NCBI GenBank assembly: GCA_021813325.1
Contig: JAKALA010000042.1
Span: forward strand, 1-36,739
Source of the DNA: a bacterium
GTDB lineage: Bacteria; Verrucomicrobiota; Verrucomicrobiia; Limisphaerales; UBA11358
Reading direction: 5' to 3'
DNA: 36,739 bases
Numbering within the stretch: position 1 is the first letter of the stretch; the number at the start of each line of letters is the position of its first letter. Positions 8,161 through 15,945 of the stretch are shown in pieces. Position numbers and translations under genes: made by a program. The notes beneath the pieces were generated by a model that saw nothing but the letters and a program-made list of their open reading frames with translations, was not told the DNA's origin and did not search any database.

Positions 8161-8535
8161 TTACTTGGCGGCCGCCGGAGCGACAACTTCCTTTTCGCGA
8201 ACCAGTGTGGCTCCCTTGCCCACGCGCTTGCGCAGGTAAGTCAGCTTGGCGCGACGAACTTTGCCCTGGCGTTCGACTTCAATCTTATCCACGCGCGGCG
8301 AATGAACCGGGAATATGCGTTCCACACCTTCACCATAGCTGATGCGGCGGACGGTGAACGTCTCATTCAAACCGGTGCCCCGCTTGCCGATGACAACGCC
8401 GGCGAAAATCTGAATGCGCTCCTTGTCGCCTTCGACGACTTTGGTATGCACGCGGACGCTGTCGCCAACATGGAAGCTCGGCGCGTCCTGACGAAACTGG
8501 GCTGATTCAATTTTTTTCAATAGTGCCTGGTTCAT
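8161..8535 (-). CDS. rplS: Ribosomal protein bL19
   Basis: Large-subunit protein at the interface with the 30S subunit. The 124 residues show the family signatures [28 protein letters not shown] and [16 protein letters not shown], followed by the basic segment [14 protein letters not shown]. The length is standard, with an Ala/Val-rich extension at the end. Last gene of the ribosomal/tRNA modification operon, 11 nt downstream of trmD. Confidence 0.97.
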   Translation of the reverse strand: MNQALLKKIESAQFRQDAPSFHVGDSVRVHTKVVEGDKERIQIFAGVVIGKRGTGLNETFTVRRISYGEGVERIFPVHSPRVDKIEVERQGKVRRAKLTYLRKRVGKGATLVREKEVVAPAAAK

Positions 8536-8546
8536 AACTGTAAATT

Positions 8547-9215
8547 TTATTTTAACAAATCTGGTCTGCGGTTTTCAGTCCGCAATTGTGCCTGCGCACG
8601 CCGCCATTTTTCAATTGCGGCATGGTTCCCGGACAACAACACATCCGGCACCTTCATGCCGCGAAATTCCGCTGGTCGCGTATATTGCGGATATTCCAGC
8701 AATCCATGGCTGAATGATTCGTCGCGCGAACTTTCGTCATCGCCCAAAACACCGGGCAGCAATCTAGCCACCGCATCAATCACCACCATCGCAGGCAATG
8801 CGCCATTGGTCAGCACATAGTCACCGATGGACAGATCGTCGTCCGCCAACGCTTCCCGAATCCGCTCGTCAAAGCCTTCATAATGGCCTGTGACCAGCAG
8901 TAAATCCTGCTGTTCGGCCAGATCCTGGGCAATTCGCTGGTTGAACTGTCGCCCTGATGGCGAAAGCAAAATGACTTTTGACTCAGCCCGCTTTAAACTC
9001 TCAATTGCTTCAAACAGCGGCTCCACCTTCATCAACATGCCGGGACCGCCACCGAAAGGCTTGTCATCCACCGTTTTGTGCCGGTCATGCGTCCAATCCC
9101 GCAACTGGTGGATGTTCAAATCCAACAAGCCCTTTTGACGTGCGCGCTTGATGATACTTTCGTCGAGCGGCCCGGCGAACATCGCCGGGAACAGGGTTAG
9201 CACGTCAATTTTCAT
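8547..9215 (-). CDS. trmD: tRNA (guanine37-N1)-methyltransferase
   Basis: SPOUT methyltransferase that makes m1G37 in tRNAs with G36-G37 and prevents +1 frameshifting. Motifs visible in the 222 residues: [13 protein letters not shown] at the start, [14 protein letters not shown], the knot segment [14 protein letters not shown], and [20 protein letters not shown], with [12 protein letters not shown] near the end. I chose ATG 9215; an in-frame GTG three codons upstream is less typical. It starts 18 nt after khpA, leaving no room for the usual rimM. Confidence 0.96.
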   Translation of the reverse strand: MKIDVLTLFPAMFAGPLDESIIKRARQKGLLDLNIHQLRDWTHDRHKTVDDKPFGGGPGMLMKVEPLFEAIESLKRAESKVILLSPSGRQFNQRIAQDLAEQQDLLLVTGHYEGFDERIREALADDDLSIGDYVLTNGALPAMVVIDAVARLLPGVLGDDESSRDESFSHGLLEYPQYTRPAEFRGMKVPDVLLSGNHAAIEKWRRAQAQLRTENRRPDLLK

Positions 9216-9233
9216 GCGTGCCACCAGCGACCG

Positions 9234-9479
9234 TCATTTCGCCGGCTTGTCTTCCACGATTTCCAACGAGCAACGCAGCCCTTTTTTGGCGCTGCCCGCC
9301 TGCAACAGCGAGCGAATGGCGTTGATCGTCACCCCTTGCCGGCCAATGATCTTGCCAACATCCGAAGGCGCCAAGCGCAATTCATAAACCGTGGCACCGG
9401 CACGCTCGACTGGCGTGATGCTCACAGCGTCGGCGTGCTGCACGAGCCCTTTGACAATGTATTCCAAGAACTCCTGCAT
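9234..9479 (-). CDS. khpA: KH-domain RNA-binding protein KhpA
   Basis: Small KH protein (81 residues) that in other bacteria pairs with KhpB/Jag and binds RNA. The KH GXXG loop is in KIIGRQGVTINAIR; the preceding SDVG and following LLQAGSAKKG match the YlqC/KhpA family. It sits between rpsP and trmD as usual. Confidence 0.92.
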   Translation of the reverse strand: MQEFLEYIVKGLVQHADAVSITPVERAGATVYELRLAPSDVGKIIGRQGVTINAIRSLLQAGSAKKGLRCSLEIVEDKPAK

Positions 9480-9492
9480 GGATTGAAATCAA

Positions 9493-9750
9493 TTAGGCAG
9501 TTGCCGGCACCGCTTTGGCCGCCTTCTTGATGAAGCTGGCCACGGTGTCGCTGGGTTGAGCGCCTTTGCCGATCCAATATTGGGCGCGGTCAAGCTTCAA
9601 TGTAAAATTCTCACCCTGCTTAAGCGGCTGATAGGTGCCAATTTCCTCAATGCACTTGCCATCGCGCGGACTGCGGCTGTCGGCCACCACAATGCGGAAC
9701 ACCGGAGTATTCTTGGTGCCGACGCGTTTCATGCGAATTTTTACTGACAT
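9493..9750 (-). CDS. rpsP: Ribosomal protein bS16
   Basis: Small-subunit assembly protein of 85 residues. It shows the family start [20 protein letters not shown] and the segment EEIGTYQPL, then [18 protein letters not shown]. First gene of the operon rpsP-khpA-trmD-rplS; its promoter should lie in the 112-bp divergent gap before the Uma2-like gene. Confidence 0.97.
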   Translation of the reverse strand: MSVKIRMKRVGTKNTPVFRIVVADSRSPRDGKCIEEIGTYQPLKQGENFTLKLDRAQYWIGKGAQPSDTVASFIKKAAKAVPATA

Positions 9751-9862
9751 AAATTTATCAAAAGAGCGTGGAGACTACCGGCCAAAAACTTCCTTTGCAA
9801 GCTTGTTTTAGAGAAAAAATGGCTGCTTGCCGCCAGTTGGATTCAATGCTTTGATACCGGCC

Positions 9863-10333
9863 ATGAGCCGGTCCTACGAGGAGATACTGAACGGCGCCAG
9901 CTTGCCGCGCTCCGCCCCCAGCCTGCGACATGAGCAGATTTGCGCCCGATTGCATCGGGAAATGGCCTCCAGCGTTGCCGGCATCTCCAGCATTCAGTTG
10001 CTCACACCGCGAACCCGAGTCCAACTGGCCCGAACCATCGCGTTTTGTCCCGATCTGGCCCTCATCATGACCGCCACGGGAAAACTATTTCTGGCCGTGG
10101 AAATCGTCAGCCGCGAGGACCATCAGACCGACACGGTGACCAAAAAGGAGATTTACGAAAACTTGCGCGTTCCCCGGCTGTGGATGGTGGATCCGCGTTA
10201 TGACAACGTGGAAATTTATCACAGCTTTGAGTTTGGTTTAAAATTGCACAACATCTTGGCAGGCAGCGAAGTCCTTGAAGAAAAGCTGGTTCCGCAGTTT
10301 CGATTAACCATCAAAGAACTGTTTGCCACTTGA
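9863..10333 (+). CDS. Uma2-family (DUF820) endonuclease-like protein
   Basis: A 156-residue protein of the Uma2/DUF820 group, which has a PD-(D/E)XK nuclease fold; members are abundant in cyanobacteria and filamentous bacteria and their role is poorly known. The likely catalytic elements are PDLALIM (Asp), KLFLAVEIVSRED (Glu, then polar residue) and the following TVTKKEIYENLRVPRLWMVDP that is characteristic of the family. ATG 9863 (MSRSYEEILNG) fits the family N-terminus better than the TTG at 9827. It stands alone between divergent rpsP and the next plus-strand gene. Confidence 0.75.
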   Translation: MSRSYEEILNGASLPRSAPSLRHEQICARLHREMASSVAGISSIQLLTPRTRVQLARTIAFCPDLALIMTATGKLFLAVEIVSREDHQTDTVTKKEIYENLRVPRLWMVDPRYDNVEIYHSFEFGLKLHNILAGSEVLEEKLVPQFRLTIKELFAT

Positions 10334-10415
10334 CAATATCACATTTTTTGAACAATTGTATTAACGGCTCTGTCAATACGTTTACAATCAACAAACTCAT
10401 TATCGTCATAATCCC

Positions 10416-10757
10416 ATGAATAAAATCAAACTTTCCCTGGCGTTGCTCGCGGGCTTGGCCATGGCCAGCGTCAGTTCAAGTGCCTTCGCCGCCAACGCAG
10501 GCAAAGCAATCACCATCACCGGCAAAATGGTTTGCGGGAAATGCACGCTGCATGAAACCAAGACCTGCCAAAATGTCATTGAAGTCGAAAAGGACGGCAA
10601 AACCATCAAATATTATCTCACGAAAAACGACGTGAGCAACGCCATGCACGAAGACGTCTGTCACGGCGACAGCAAACAAGTCACCGCCACGGGCACGGTG
10701 CAAAAAAAGGACGGCAAGGAAATCCTGACCGCCACCAAGCTCGAAGCCGCGAAATAA
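10416..10757 (+). CDS. Small secreted Cys-containing protein (DUF6370-like)
   Basis: An exported protein of 113 residues. A signal peptide (MNKIKLSLALLAGLAMA, cleavage near AFA-A) is followed by a compact domain with MVCGKCTLHETKTCQNVI, KTIKYYLTKNDVSNAMH and DVCHGDSKQVTATGTV. Four Cys residues (three in the first motif, one in DVCHG) could form disulfides or bind a metal; the combination is shared with short uncharacterised exported proteins I associate with DUF6370. Function unknown. The 82-bp leader is AT-rich. A hairpin at 10785-10818 probably terminates it. Confidence 0.7.
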   Translation: MNKIKLSLALLAGLAMASVSSSAFAANAGKAITITGKMVCGKCTLHETKTCQNVIEVEKDGKTIKYYLTKNDVSNAMHEDVCHGDSKQVTATGTVQKKDGKEILTATKLEAAK

Positions 10758-10784
10758 CCATTATTTTATTATTCCCCGCCACAC

Positions 10785-10822
10785 CAACCGCCGTCGGAAT
10801 CATTGCTGACGGCGGTTGAATT
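10785..10822 (+). terminator. Hairpin terminator shared with the hisA 3' end
   Basis: Perfect 11-bp stem CAACCGCCGTC (10785-10795) and GACGGCGGTTG (10808-10818), 12-nt loop, followed by AATTTTAC on the plus strand. The hisA stop codon (10800-10802, minus strand) falls in the loop, so the right arm encodes the last HisA residues. Confidence 0.7.
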
Positions 10823-11555
10823 TTACACAGTCCTCGTAGCGCATGCCGTTGCCGCCAAAAATATCCAGCGCCGAGCCGATCGTCAGATCAATCCGGCCGC
10901 CTCCCAACCGCGTAACTTCAGCCAGATCCGCCAGAGAATTCGCACCGCCCGCGTAAGTCGTGGGAATGGGCGAATAATCGCCCAACATTGCCACCAGTTG
11001 ACCGTCCACGCCACGGCATAATCCCTCCACATCCACCGCGTGGATGAGAAATTCGGCACAGTGGGCCGAAAACTTTTCCAAGGTTCCGGCATCCACGGCC
11101 AATTCGGTAAATTTCTGCCAGCGATCTGTGACGACAAAATACTTTTCGCCGCGCTTGCGACAGCTCAAATCAAGGACGAGACGATTTTTACCGATGGTCT
11201 GGACCAACTCGTGCAAACGGCCCCAATCCACCCGGCCTTCACGAAAAACCCAGCTGGTCACGATGACATGCGAGGCTCCGGCATCCAGCCAGTCGCGGGC
11301 GTTCTGCGCGTTGACACCGCCACCCAGATGCAGCCCGCCCGGATACGCTGCGAGCGCGGCGCGCGCCTCGACTTCGTTGCCCGAGCCGAGTTGAATAACA
11401 TGACCGCCGGTTAATCCGTCGTGGCGATACAAATCCGCGAACCAGGCGGCCGATTTTTCGGAAACAAAATTGGTGCGCAAGCCCGCGTCGCCAAGCGTGC
11501 CGCCGACGATTTGCTTCACTTTGCCTTCATGCAGGTCGATGCAGGGACGAAACAT
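10800..11555 (-). CDS. hisA: HisA, eukaryotic HIS6-type ProFAR isomerase
   Basis: Fourth step of histidine synthesis: isomerisation of ProFAR to PRFAR in a (beta/alpha)8 barrel. The 251 residues follow the eukaryotic HIS6 pattern rather than ordinary bacterial HisA: FRPCIDLHEGKVKQIVGGTL at the start, HVIQLGSGNEVEAR, LHLGGGVNAQNARDWLDAGA, HVIVTSWVFREG, RLVLDLSCRKR, EFLIHAVDVEGLCRGVD, TYAGGANSLADL and IDLTIGSALDIFGG. The catalytic Asp pair is expected in CIDLH and HAVDVEG, both kept. No other his gene is nearby. Divergent from parB across 117 bp. Confidence 0.9.
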   Translation of the reverse strand: MFRPCIDLHEGKVKQIVGGTLGDAGLRTNFVSEKSAAWFADLYRHDGLTGGHVIQLGSGNEVEARAALAAYPGGLHLGGGVNAQNARDWLDAGASHVIVTSWVFREGRVDWGRLHELVQTIGKNRLVLDLSCRKRGEKYFVVTDRWQKFTELAVDAGTLEKFSAHCAEFLIHAVDVEGLCRGVDGQLVAMLGDYSPIPTTYAGGANSLADLAEVTRLGGGRIDLTIGSALDIFGGNGMRYEDCVKFNRRQQ

Positions 11556-11672
11556 CGGTTCAAATTAGTTTCCCCCGACGACATTTCACATCAAAAAATT
11601 CAGTTCGCAAACCGGCATGGAGAAAAAACCCTTCGCGTTGACAAGTTCCCTGCCCTGCGACAATCTGCTTGC

Positions 11673-12599
11673 ATGTCAAAACCTGCACTGGGACGCGGTT
11701 TGGGCGCACTGATGGCCGGCAATGCCGCATCCACGCCGTCCGCCGCCTCTCCCGTCCCCAACCCCGGCGAACCGGCCGCCCCGCCGATCGCTCCGCATGA
11801 CCGCGTCCAACGCGTGCCGTTGAGCAAAGTGCGGCCGTCCGCGCTCCAGCCGCGCAAAGAATTTTCCGCGGAAGCCCTGCAAGAACTGGCCGATTCAATT
11901 CGCGAACAAGGCATCGTGCAACCCTTGATCGTGCGTGAAAACGGAGGCTTTTACGAACTCATCGCCGGCGAGCGCCGCTGGCGCGCCGCCCAATTGTTGA
12001 ACCTGACGGAAGTTCCGGTGATCACCCGCGAAGCGGATGATCGCGCCGTGCTGGAACTGGCTTTGATTGAAAATCTTCAGCGCGAAAACTTGAACGCGCT
12101 GGAAGAAGCGCTCGGCTATGCGCAATTGGCCGAACAATTTCAGCTCACACAGGAACAAATCGCCATCAAAGTCGGCAAGAGCCGGGCGGCAGTGGCCAAC
12201 GCCACCCGGCTGCTGAAGTTGCCGGCGGCAGTGCAAAGCTATTTGCGGGATGGACGGATCTCCGTGGGACACGCCAAGGTGATTCTGGGTTTAGACTTGG
12301 AAAAAGACCAAATCCTGGCGGCCGAACGCGTCATTAAGGAGGGTTTGAACGTGCGGCAAACGGAGGGTTTGATTGCCAAGCTCCAAGCCCGTGCCACTAA
12401 ACCCGCCGGAGAACATTCGCAGCCAACCGCGACGCCTGCCGATGCCAATATCATCCGTCTGGAAGACAAACTGCGGGAGCGGCTGGGAACTAAAATCCAT
12501 CTCAAATATGCTCAGGGCAAGGGCGCGGTGGAAATTTCCTTCTTCAGCGACGCGGAATTGCAACGGGTTCTTGAAATTTTGGGGATAAATGTCGATTAA
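11673..12599 (+). CDS. parB: Chromosome-partitioning protein ParB
   Basis: CTP-dependent DNA clamp that loads at parS and segregates the origin. In 308 residues: the N-terminal ParA-stimulating peptide PALGRGLGALMAG, an Ala/Pro linker, the ParB/Spo0J CTPase domain with QPRKEFS, GIVQPLIVR and ELIAGERRWRAA (the GERR nucleotide motif), ALIENLQRENLNALEEA, the HTH (TQEQIAIKVGKSRAAVANATRLLKLP), and the C-terminal dimerisation domain ending EILGINVD. ATG 11673 is chosen; the frame is open upstream to 11421 but that part overlaps hisA antisense. The usual parA neighbour is not present upstream, and I saw no obvious parS palindrome in the window. def follows after 21 nt. Confidence 0.93.
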   Translation: MSKPALGRGLGALMAGNAASTPSAASPVPNPGEPAAPPIAPHDRVQRVPLSKVRPSALQPRKEFSAEALQELADSIREQGIVQPLIVRENGGFYELIAGERRWRAAQLLNLTEVPVITREADDRAVLELALIENLQRENLNALEEALGYAQLAEQFQLTQEQIAIKVGKSRAAVANATRLLKLPAAVQSYLRDGRISVGHAKVILGLDLEKDQILAAERVIKEGLNVRQTEGLIAKLQARATKPAGEHSQPTATPADANIIRLEDKLRERLGTKIHLKYAQGKGAVEISFFSDAELQRVLEILGINVD

Positions 12600-12620
12600 A
12601 TTGAATAGCAAAGAACCATA

Positions 12621-13190
12621 ATGATTTTAGAAATTGTCCAATACGGCCATCCAACGCTTCGTCAAAAAGGCGCGCGCGTTGAAAGCATCACGCCGGAAAT
12701 CAAGAAACTGGTGGCCGACATGTTTGAAACCATGGAAGAAAACAACGGCGTCGGCCTGGCCGCGCAGCAGGTGGCCGTTGCCAAACAGGTCACGGTGATC
12801 GACGTGCGAGCCGTCACAGACCGCCCGTCCAGCTTGGAGATCGATGGCCAGCCGGCGCTGATCGATTCGATCATGCCCTTGGTGCTGATCAACCCGGAAA
12901 TCACCCCGGTTGGCGATCCCGTGATGGGTGGCGAAGGCTGCCTGAGTTTCCCCGAAATTTTCGCTGAAATTTCCCGGCCCGGTTTTGTGGATGTCAAAGC
13001 CCTGAACGAACAGGGCAAGCCGTTGGCGTTCCGCTGCGGCGGCCTGCTGGCCCGAGCCGTGCAACACGAAGTGGATCATCTCAACGGCATTTTGTTCATC
13101 GACCGGATGGACAAAAAAACCAAGTCGGCGCTGCAGCCTGAACTGGATGATTTGCAGGACGAAACCAAGAAGAAATTGAACCGGAAATAA
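12621..13190 (+). CDS. def: Peptide deformylase
   Basis: Metalloenzyme removing the formyl group from nascent proteins. All three motifs are present in 189 residues: GVGLAAQQ, EGCLSFP (metal-ligand Cys) and the HEVDH metal/catalytic motif in AVQHEVDHLNGILF. The start ILEIVQYGHPTLRQ is typical. The C-terminus is charged and hydrophilic (DDLQDETKKKLNRK). Likely cotranscribed with parB (21-nt gap). Confidence 0.96.
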   Translation: MILEIVQYGHPTLRQKGARVESITPEIKKLVADMFETMEENNGVGLAAQQVAVAKQVTVIDVRAVTDRPSSLEIDGQPALIDSIMPLVLINPEITPVGDPVMGGEGCLSFPEIFAEISRPGFVDVKALNEQGKPLAFRCGGLLARAVQHEVDHLNGILFIDRMDKKTKSALQPELDDLQDETKKKLNRK

Positions 13191-13228
13191 CTGGGGATTC
13201 GTTCAGATTTTTCGGAGAACAAATAAAA

Positions 13229-13256
13229 AACGGCGCAGACGTTGATCTGCGCCGTT
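13229..13256 (-). terminator. Terminator between def and glnII
   Basis: Stem AACGGCGCAGA (13229-13239) with TCTGCGCCGTT (13246-13256), 6-nt loop. On the minus strand it is followed by TTTTATTTG, fitting glnII; it can also stop def transcription from the other side. Confidence 0.82.
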
Positions 13257-13280
13257 CGTGTTTAAATCCAGAATCGCGAG

Positions 13281-14333
13281 TTACTTCTGCTTGGCTTTGC
13301 CCCCCGGGGTCGGCACCGTGGCAACAGTCTGCAGGATGCGACCCGCGATCTTGTAGGGATCGCCTTGAGAATTCGGCCGGCGATCTTCCAAATAGCCTTT
13401 GTAACCGTTGTCCACGAAGCTGTGCGGGACGCGGACAGAAGCGCCGCGGTTGGCCACCCCGTAGTTGAACTTGTCGATGGACTGGGTTTCATGCAGGCCG
13501 GTGAGGCGCAGATGATTGTCTGGACCATAGACCGCGATGTGTTCGTTCTTGTATTTGTCAAACGCCCCCATGAGGGCTTCAAAATAATCCTTGCCGCCGA
13601 CTTCGCGCATGTAGGTGGTGGAGAAGTTGGAATGCATGCCCGAACCGTTCCAGTCCACATCCTTGCCGAGCGGCTTGCAATGGAAGTTCACGTCCACCTC
13701 ATATTTTTCGCAGAGGCGCATGAGCAGATAGCGAGCGACCCAGACTTGGTCGGCGGCGTTCTTGGAGCCTTTGCCGAAGATCTGGAACTCCCACTGGCCC
13801 TTGGCGACTTCGGCGTTGATGCCTTCGTGGTTGATGCCGGCGGCCAGGCAGAGTTCAAGGTGCTTGTCCACGATTTCGCGGGCAATGGAACCGACGGCAT
13901 CATAGCCGACCCCCGTGTAGTAAAGGCCTTGTGGATAGGGGTAATTGTTCGGGCCGCAGGGGAAGCCAAGCGGACGACCATTTTTGTAGAGAAAATATTC
14001 CTGCTCGAAGCCGAACCAGGCACCGGGATCATCCGGAATAGTCGCACGCGCGTTGCTCGGATGCGGGGTCTTCTTGTCGGGCATGTAAACCTCGCACATG
14101 ACGAGCGCACAATTTTCGCCGCGGGCGGCATCGGGGTAAATCGCGACGGGCTTGAGCATGCAGTCAGAGCTGCGGCCTTCAGCCTGACGGGTGGAACTGC
14201 CGTCGAAACCCCACCAGGGGAGTTCGCTCAATTTGGGGAACGATTTAAATTCTTTAATTTGAGTTTTGCCGCGAAGATTGGCGACGGGTTCATAGCCGTC
14301 CAGCCAGAGGTATTCGAGTATGTATTTGGCCAT
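13281..14333 (-). CDS. glnII: Type II glutamine synthetase
   Basis: ATP-dependent amidation of glutamate to glutamine. At 350 residues, with WWGFDGSSTRQAEGRSSD near residue 40, LKPVAIYPDAARG, FGFEQEYFLY, GQWEFQIF, WNGSGMHSNFST and NRGASVRVP, this is the short eukaryote-type GSII, not the roughly 470-residue GSI. The metal ligand Glu residues are in FGFEQEYF and GINAEVAKGQWEFQ; the VNRGxSVRxP-like phosphate-binding segment is intact. GSII lacks the adenylylation Tyr of GSI, so control is expected at transcription; a candidate sigma-54 promoter lies 80-95 nt upstream. A little downstream of glnK-amtB on the same strand. Confidence 0.94.
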   Translation of the reverse strand: MAKYILEYLWLDGYEPVANLRGKTQIKEFKSFPKLSELPWWGFDGSSTRQAEGRSSDCMLKPVAIYPDAARGENCALVMCEVYMPDKKTPHPSNARATIPDDPGAWFGFEQEYFLYKNGRPLGFPCGPNNYPYPQGLYYTGVGYDAVGSIAREIVDKHLELCLAAGINHEGINAEVAKGQWEFQIFGKGSKNAADQVWVARYLLMRLCEKYEVDVNFHCKPLGKDVDWNGSGMHSNFSTTYMREVGGKDYFEALMGAFDKYKNEHIAVYGPDNHLRLTGLHETQSIDKFNYGVANRGASVRVPHSFVDNGYKGYLEDRRPNSQGDPYKIAGRILQTVATVPTPGGKAKQK

Positions 14334-14411
14334 GCGAATGGTGTGTGTGATTAATTTGGTTATTCCGATTCAACCGAATCAAAGTTCAGCTGATCGTCGG
14401 TGGAAAAGTTT

Positions 14412-14429
14412 GAGCAGGGACGATGCCAG
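14412..14429 (-). promoter_or_regulatory. Candidate sigma-54 promoter of glnII
   Basis: Minus strand reads CTGGCATCGTCCCTGCTC. The invariant GG and GC are 10 nt apart as in the -24/-12 consensus TGGCACG-N4-TTGC; the match is GG plus C-A upstream and TGC downstream, with mismatches at the sixth, seventh and twelfth positions. It lies 79-96 nt before the glnII ATG. The rest of 14334-14644 holds nothing I recognise. Confidence 0.5.
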
Positions 14430-14644
14430 ACCGCAAGATTTTTATGGCCGAATCCGGCGGAAAACTGTTTGGACACATGCCGACAGGCGGTTCCCGGCCC
14501 CCGGTAAAAAAACGGAACCCCGTTCCATTCCCACAACCCGGCTGGCGTTCTGTTTGGATTTGGCCACCGTGAATAAAATTCCACTCCCACCTTGGCATTG
14601 CCGCTTTGCATGGACCGGCCAATGCGTCATATTGGTCCGGCAAC

Positions 14645-15061
14645 ATGCTGAAAGTCAAAGACACCCTTCGCGCCACGGTCAACCTCTCGTTCGATGGCCG
14701 GGTTTTCAAAACCTACCACGGGCCGAATGCCGCGGAACGATTTGAAAATGAAGTGCGGGTGTTGAAACATCTGGAGGCCCATGGCTGCCCGTTTGTGCCC
14801 CGTTTGCTGGAAGCCGACCGCGACAAGCTGCGCATCGTCACCACCAACTGCGGCGGACGGGTCGAACAGTTGGATGATAAACGCCGCTTGGAGCTTTTTG
14901 CCGAACTGGAAAAATACGGCGTGCGCCACGATGATCCCGACGTCCGCAACGTCACCTACCGTTTTTCCGACGGACGCTTTTGTATGATCGATTTTGAATT
15001 TGCCACCATCCTGCCCGGCGCGGGCAGCAAACCCACCCCCAATGAAGCCCCCAAAACCTAG
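14645..15061 (+). CDS. Minimal protein-kinase-fold protein
   Basis: Only 138 residues, yet the kinase landmarks appear in order: a beta-3-like Lys in DGRVFKTY, an alpha-C-like Glu in FENEVRVLKHL, a hinge-like RIVTTNCGG, the catalytic loop RHDDPDVRNV (H-x-D-x4-N spacing), and DFE in FCMIDFEFAT replacing DFG as the Mg-binding Asp. It resembles the compact Bud32/RIO or lipopolysaccharide-kinase type with nearly no C-lobe. Protein, sugar or small-molecule substrates are all possible. ATG 14645 gives a start at MLKVKDTLRA; the open frame reaches 14606. The stop overlaps the following PP2C phosphatase by 20 nt, which suggests cotranslation and an opposing function. Confidence 0.6.
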   Translation: MLKVKDTLRATVNLSFDGRVFKTYHGPNAAERFENEVRVLKHLEAHGCPFVPRLLEADRDKLRIVTTNCGGRVEQLDDKRRLELFAELEKYGVRHDDPDVRNVTYRFSDGRFCMIDFEFATILPGAGSKPTPNEAPKT

Positions 15062-15887
15062 CAAACCCACAAATTCACCAGCGCTAAAATGGTCCGGCTG
15101 GACGGACATCGGCAGAGTTCGAAAAAACAACGAAGACGCGTTCCTCGGGCTGCGTTTCGATGCCCATGAAATACACCGGCTGGGGAAATTCGGCCAGGCG
15201 TCAACGGCGACGCACGACTTTACGTTTGCGGTTTGCGATGGCATGGGCGGAGCCAAGGCCGGCGAATTCGCCAGTCAGATTGCCGTGGAAAAAATCACCT
15301 CGCTCCTGCCCCGCGCCTTCCAGCAAACGGCCACCGGCATGCAAGCCGGATTCCAAGACATCCTCACCGAGCTTTATACGCAAATCCACCGGGCGTTGGT
15401 GTATCTCGGCGGCTCCTACGATGAATGCCACGGCATGCAAACCACCATGAGCCTCTGCTGGTTCACGCCGGGCTGGATGTATTTTGGCCACGTCGGCGAC
15501 AGCCGGATTTACCATTTGCCGAAGGGGAAGAATACCATCAAGCAGCTCACGGAAGATGACACGCATGTCGGCTGGCTGCTTCGCAACGGTCAGATCAACG
15601 AATACCAAGCCCGCACTCATCCGCGACGCAATGTGCTGCAAAAGGCTTTGGGCGGCACCAACCAGTTTGTCGATCCCCAAGTCGGCGCGGTGAATTACGA
15701 AAAGGGCGACCTGTTTTTGATCTGCTCCGATGGTTTGACCGAGGGGCTTTACGATCACTACACCGTGGACCTGCTGCGCGACACCGCCAAACACCAAGAC
15801 GCCGCCGCCGCCAAATCACTGGTCGAAGCCGCCGTGCGAAATGACGGACGCGACAACTCCACCGCCGTGGTGGTGCAAATCTTATAA
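15042..15887 (+). CDS. PP2C-family serine/threonine phosphatase
   Basis: Soluble Mn/Mg-dependent protein phosphatase of about 281 residues. Motifs: SGWTDIGRVRKNNEDAF, FAVCDGMGGAKAGEFAS, TMSLCWFTPGWMYFGHVGDSRIY broken here into TMSLCW and GHVGDSRIY, FLICSDGLTEGLYD and GRDNSTAVVVQIL; the metal-binding Asp residues are in NNED, CDGMGG, CSDG and GRDN. The GHVGDSRIYHLPKGKN segment and ARTHPRRNVLQKALGG match bacterial Stp/PrpC-like enzymes. ATG 15042 (MKPPKPS) overlaps the kinase stop; the frame is open to 14994. The Pro/Lys-rich N-terminus before residue 17 is probably disordered. Confidence 0.9.
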   Translation: MKPPKPSKPTNSPALKWSGWTDIGRVRKNNEDAFLGLRFDAHEIHRLGKFGQASTATHDFTFAVCDGMGGAKAGEFASQIAVEKITSLLPRAFQQTATGMQAGFQDILTELYTQIHRALVYLGGSYDECHGMQTTMSLCWFTPGWMYFGHVGDSRIYHLPKGKNTIKQLTEDDTHVGWLLRNGQINEYQARTHPRRNVLQKALGGTNQFVDPQVGAVNYEKGDLFLICSDGLTEGLYDHYTVDLLRDTAKHQDAAAAKSLVEAAVRNDGRDNSTAVVVQIL

Positions 15888-15890
15888 AAA

Positions 15891-15918
15891 ACGGCGGGCA
15901 ACTTGCGTTGCCCGCCGT
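15891..15918 (-). terminator. Terminator after amtB
   Basis: Perfect 11-bp stem ACGGCGGGCAA (15891-15901) with TTGCCCGCCGT (15908-15918), 6-nt loop; on the minus strand it leads into TTTTTATAAG. It begins 4 nt after the PP2C stop and may also end that transcript. Confidence 0.85.
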
Positions 15919-15945
15919 GTGAATCCTCCTGACCGCGTTCGACGA

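Noticed and set aside
10330-10335. TTGACA as -35 of the small secreted protein gene
   Set aside because: It overlaps the end of the Uma2-like gene and no acceptable -10 lies 16-18 nt downstream.
13365-14354. Open frame of 329 codons antisense to glnII
   Set aside because: The opposite strand carries a complete, recognised GSII; this frame shows no family motif.
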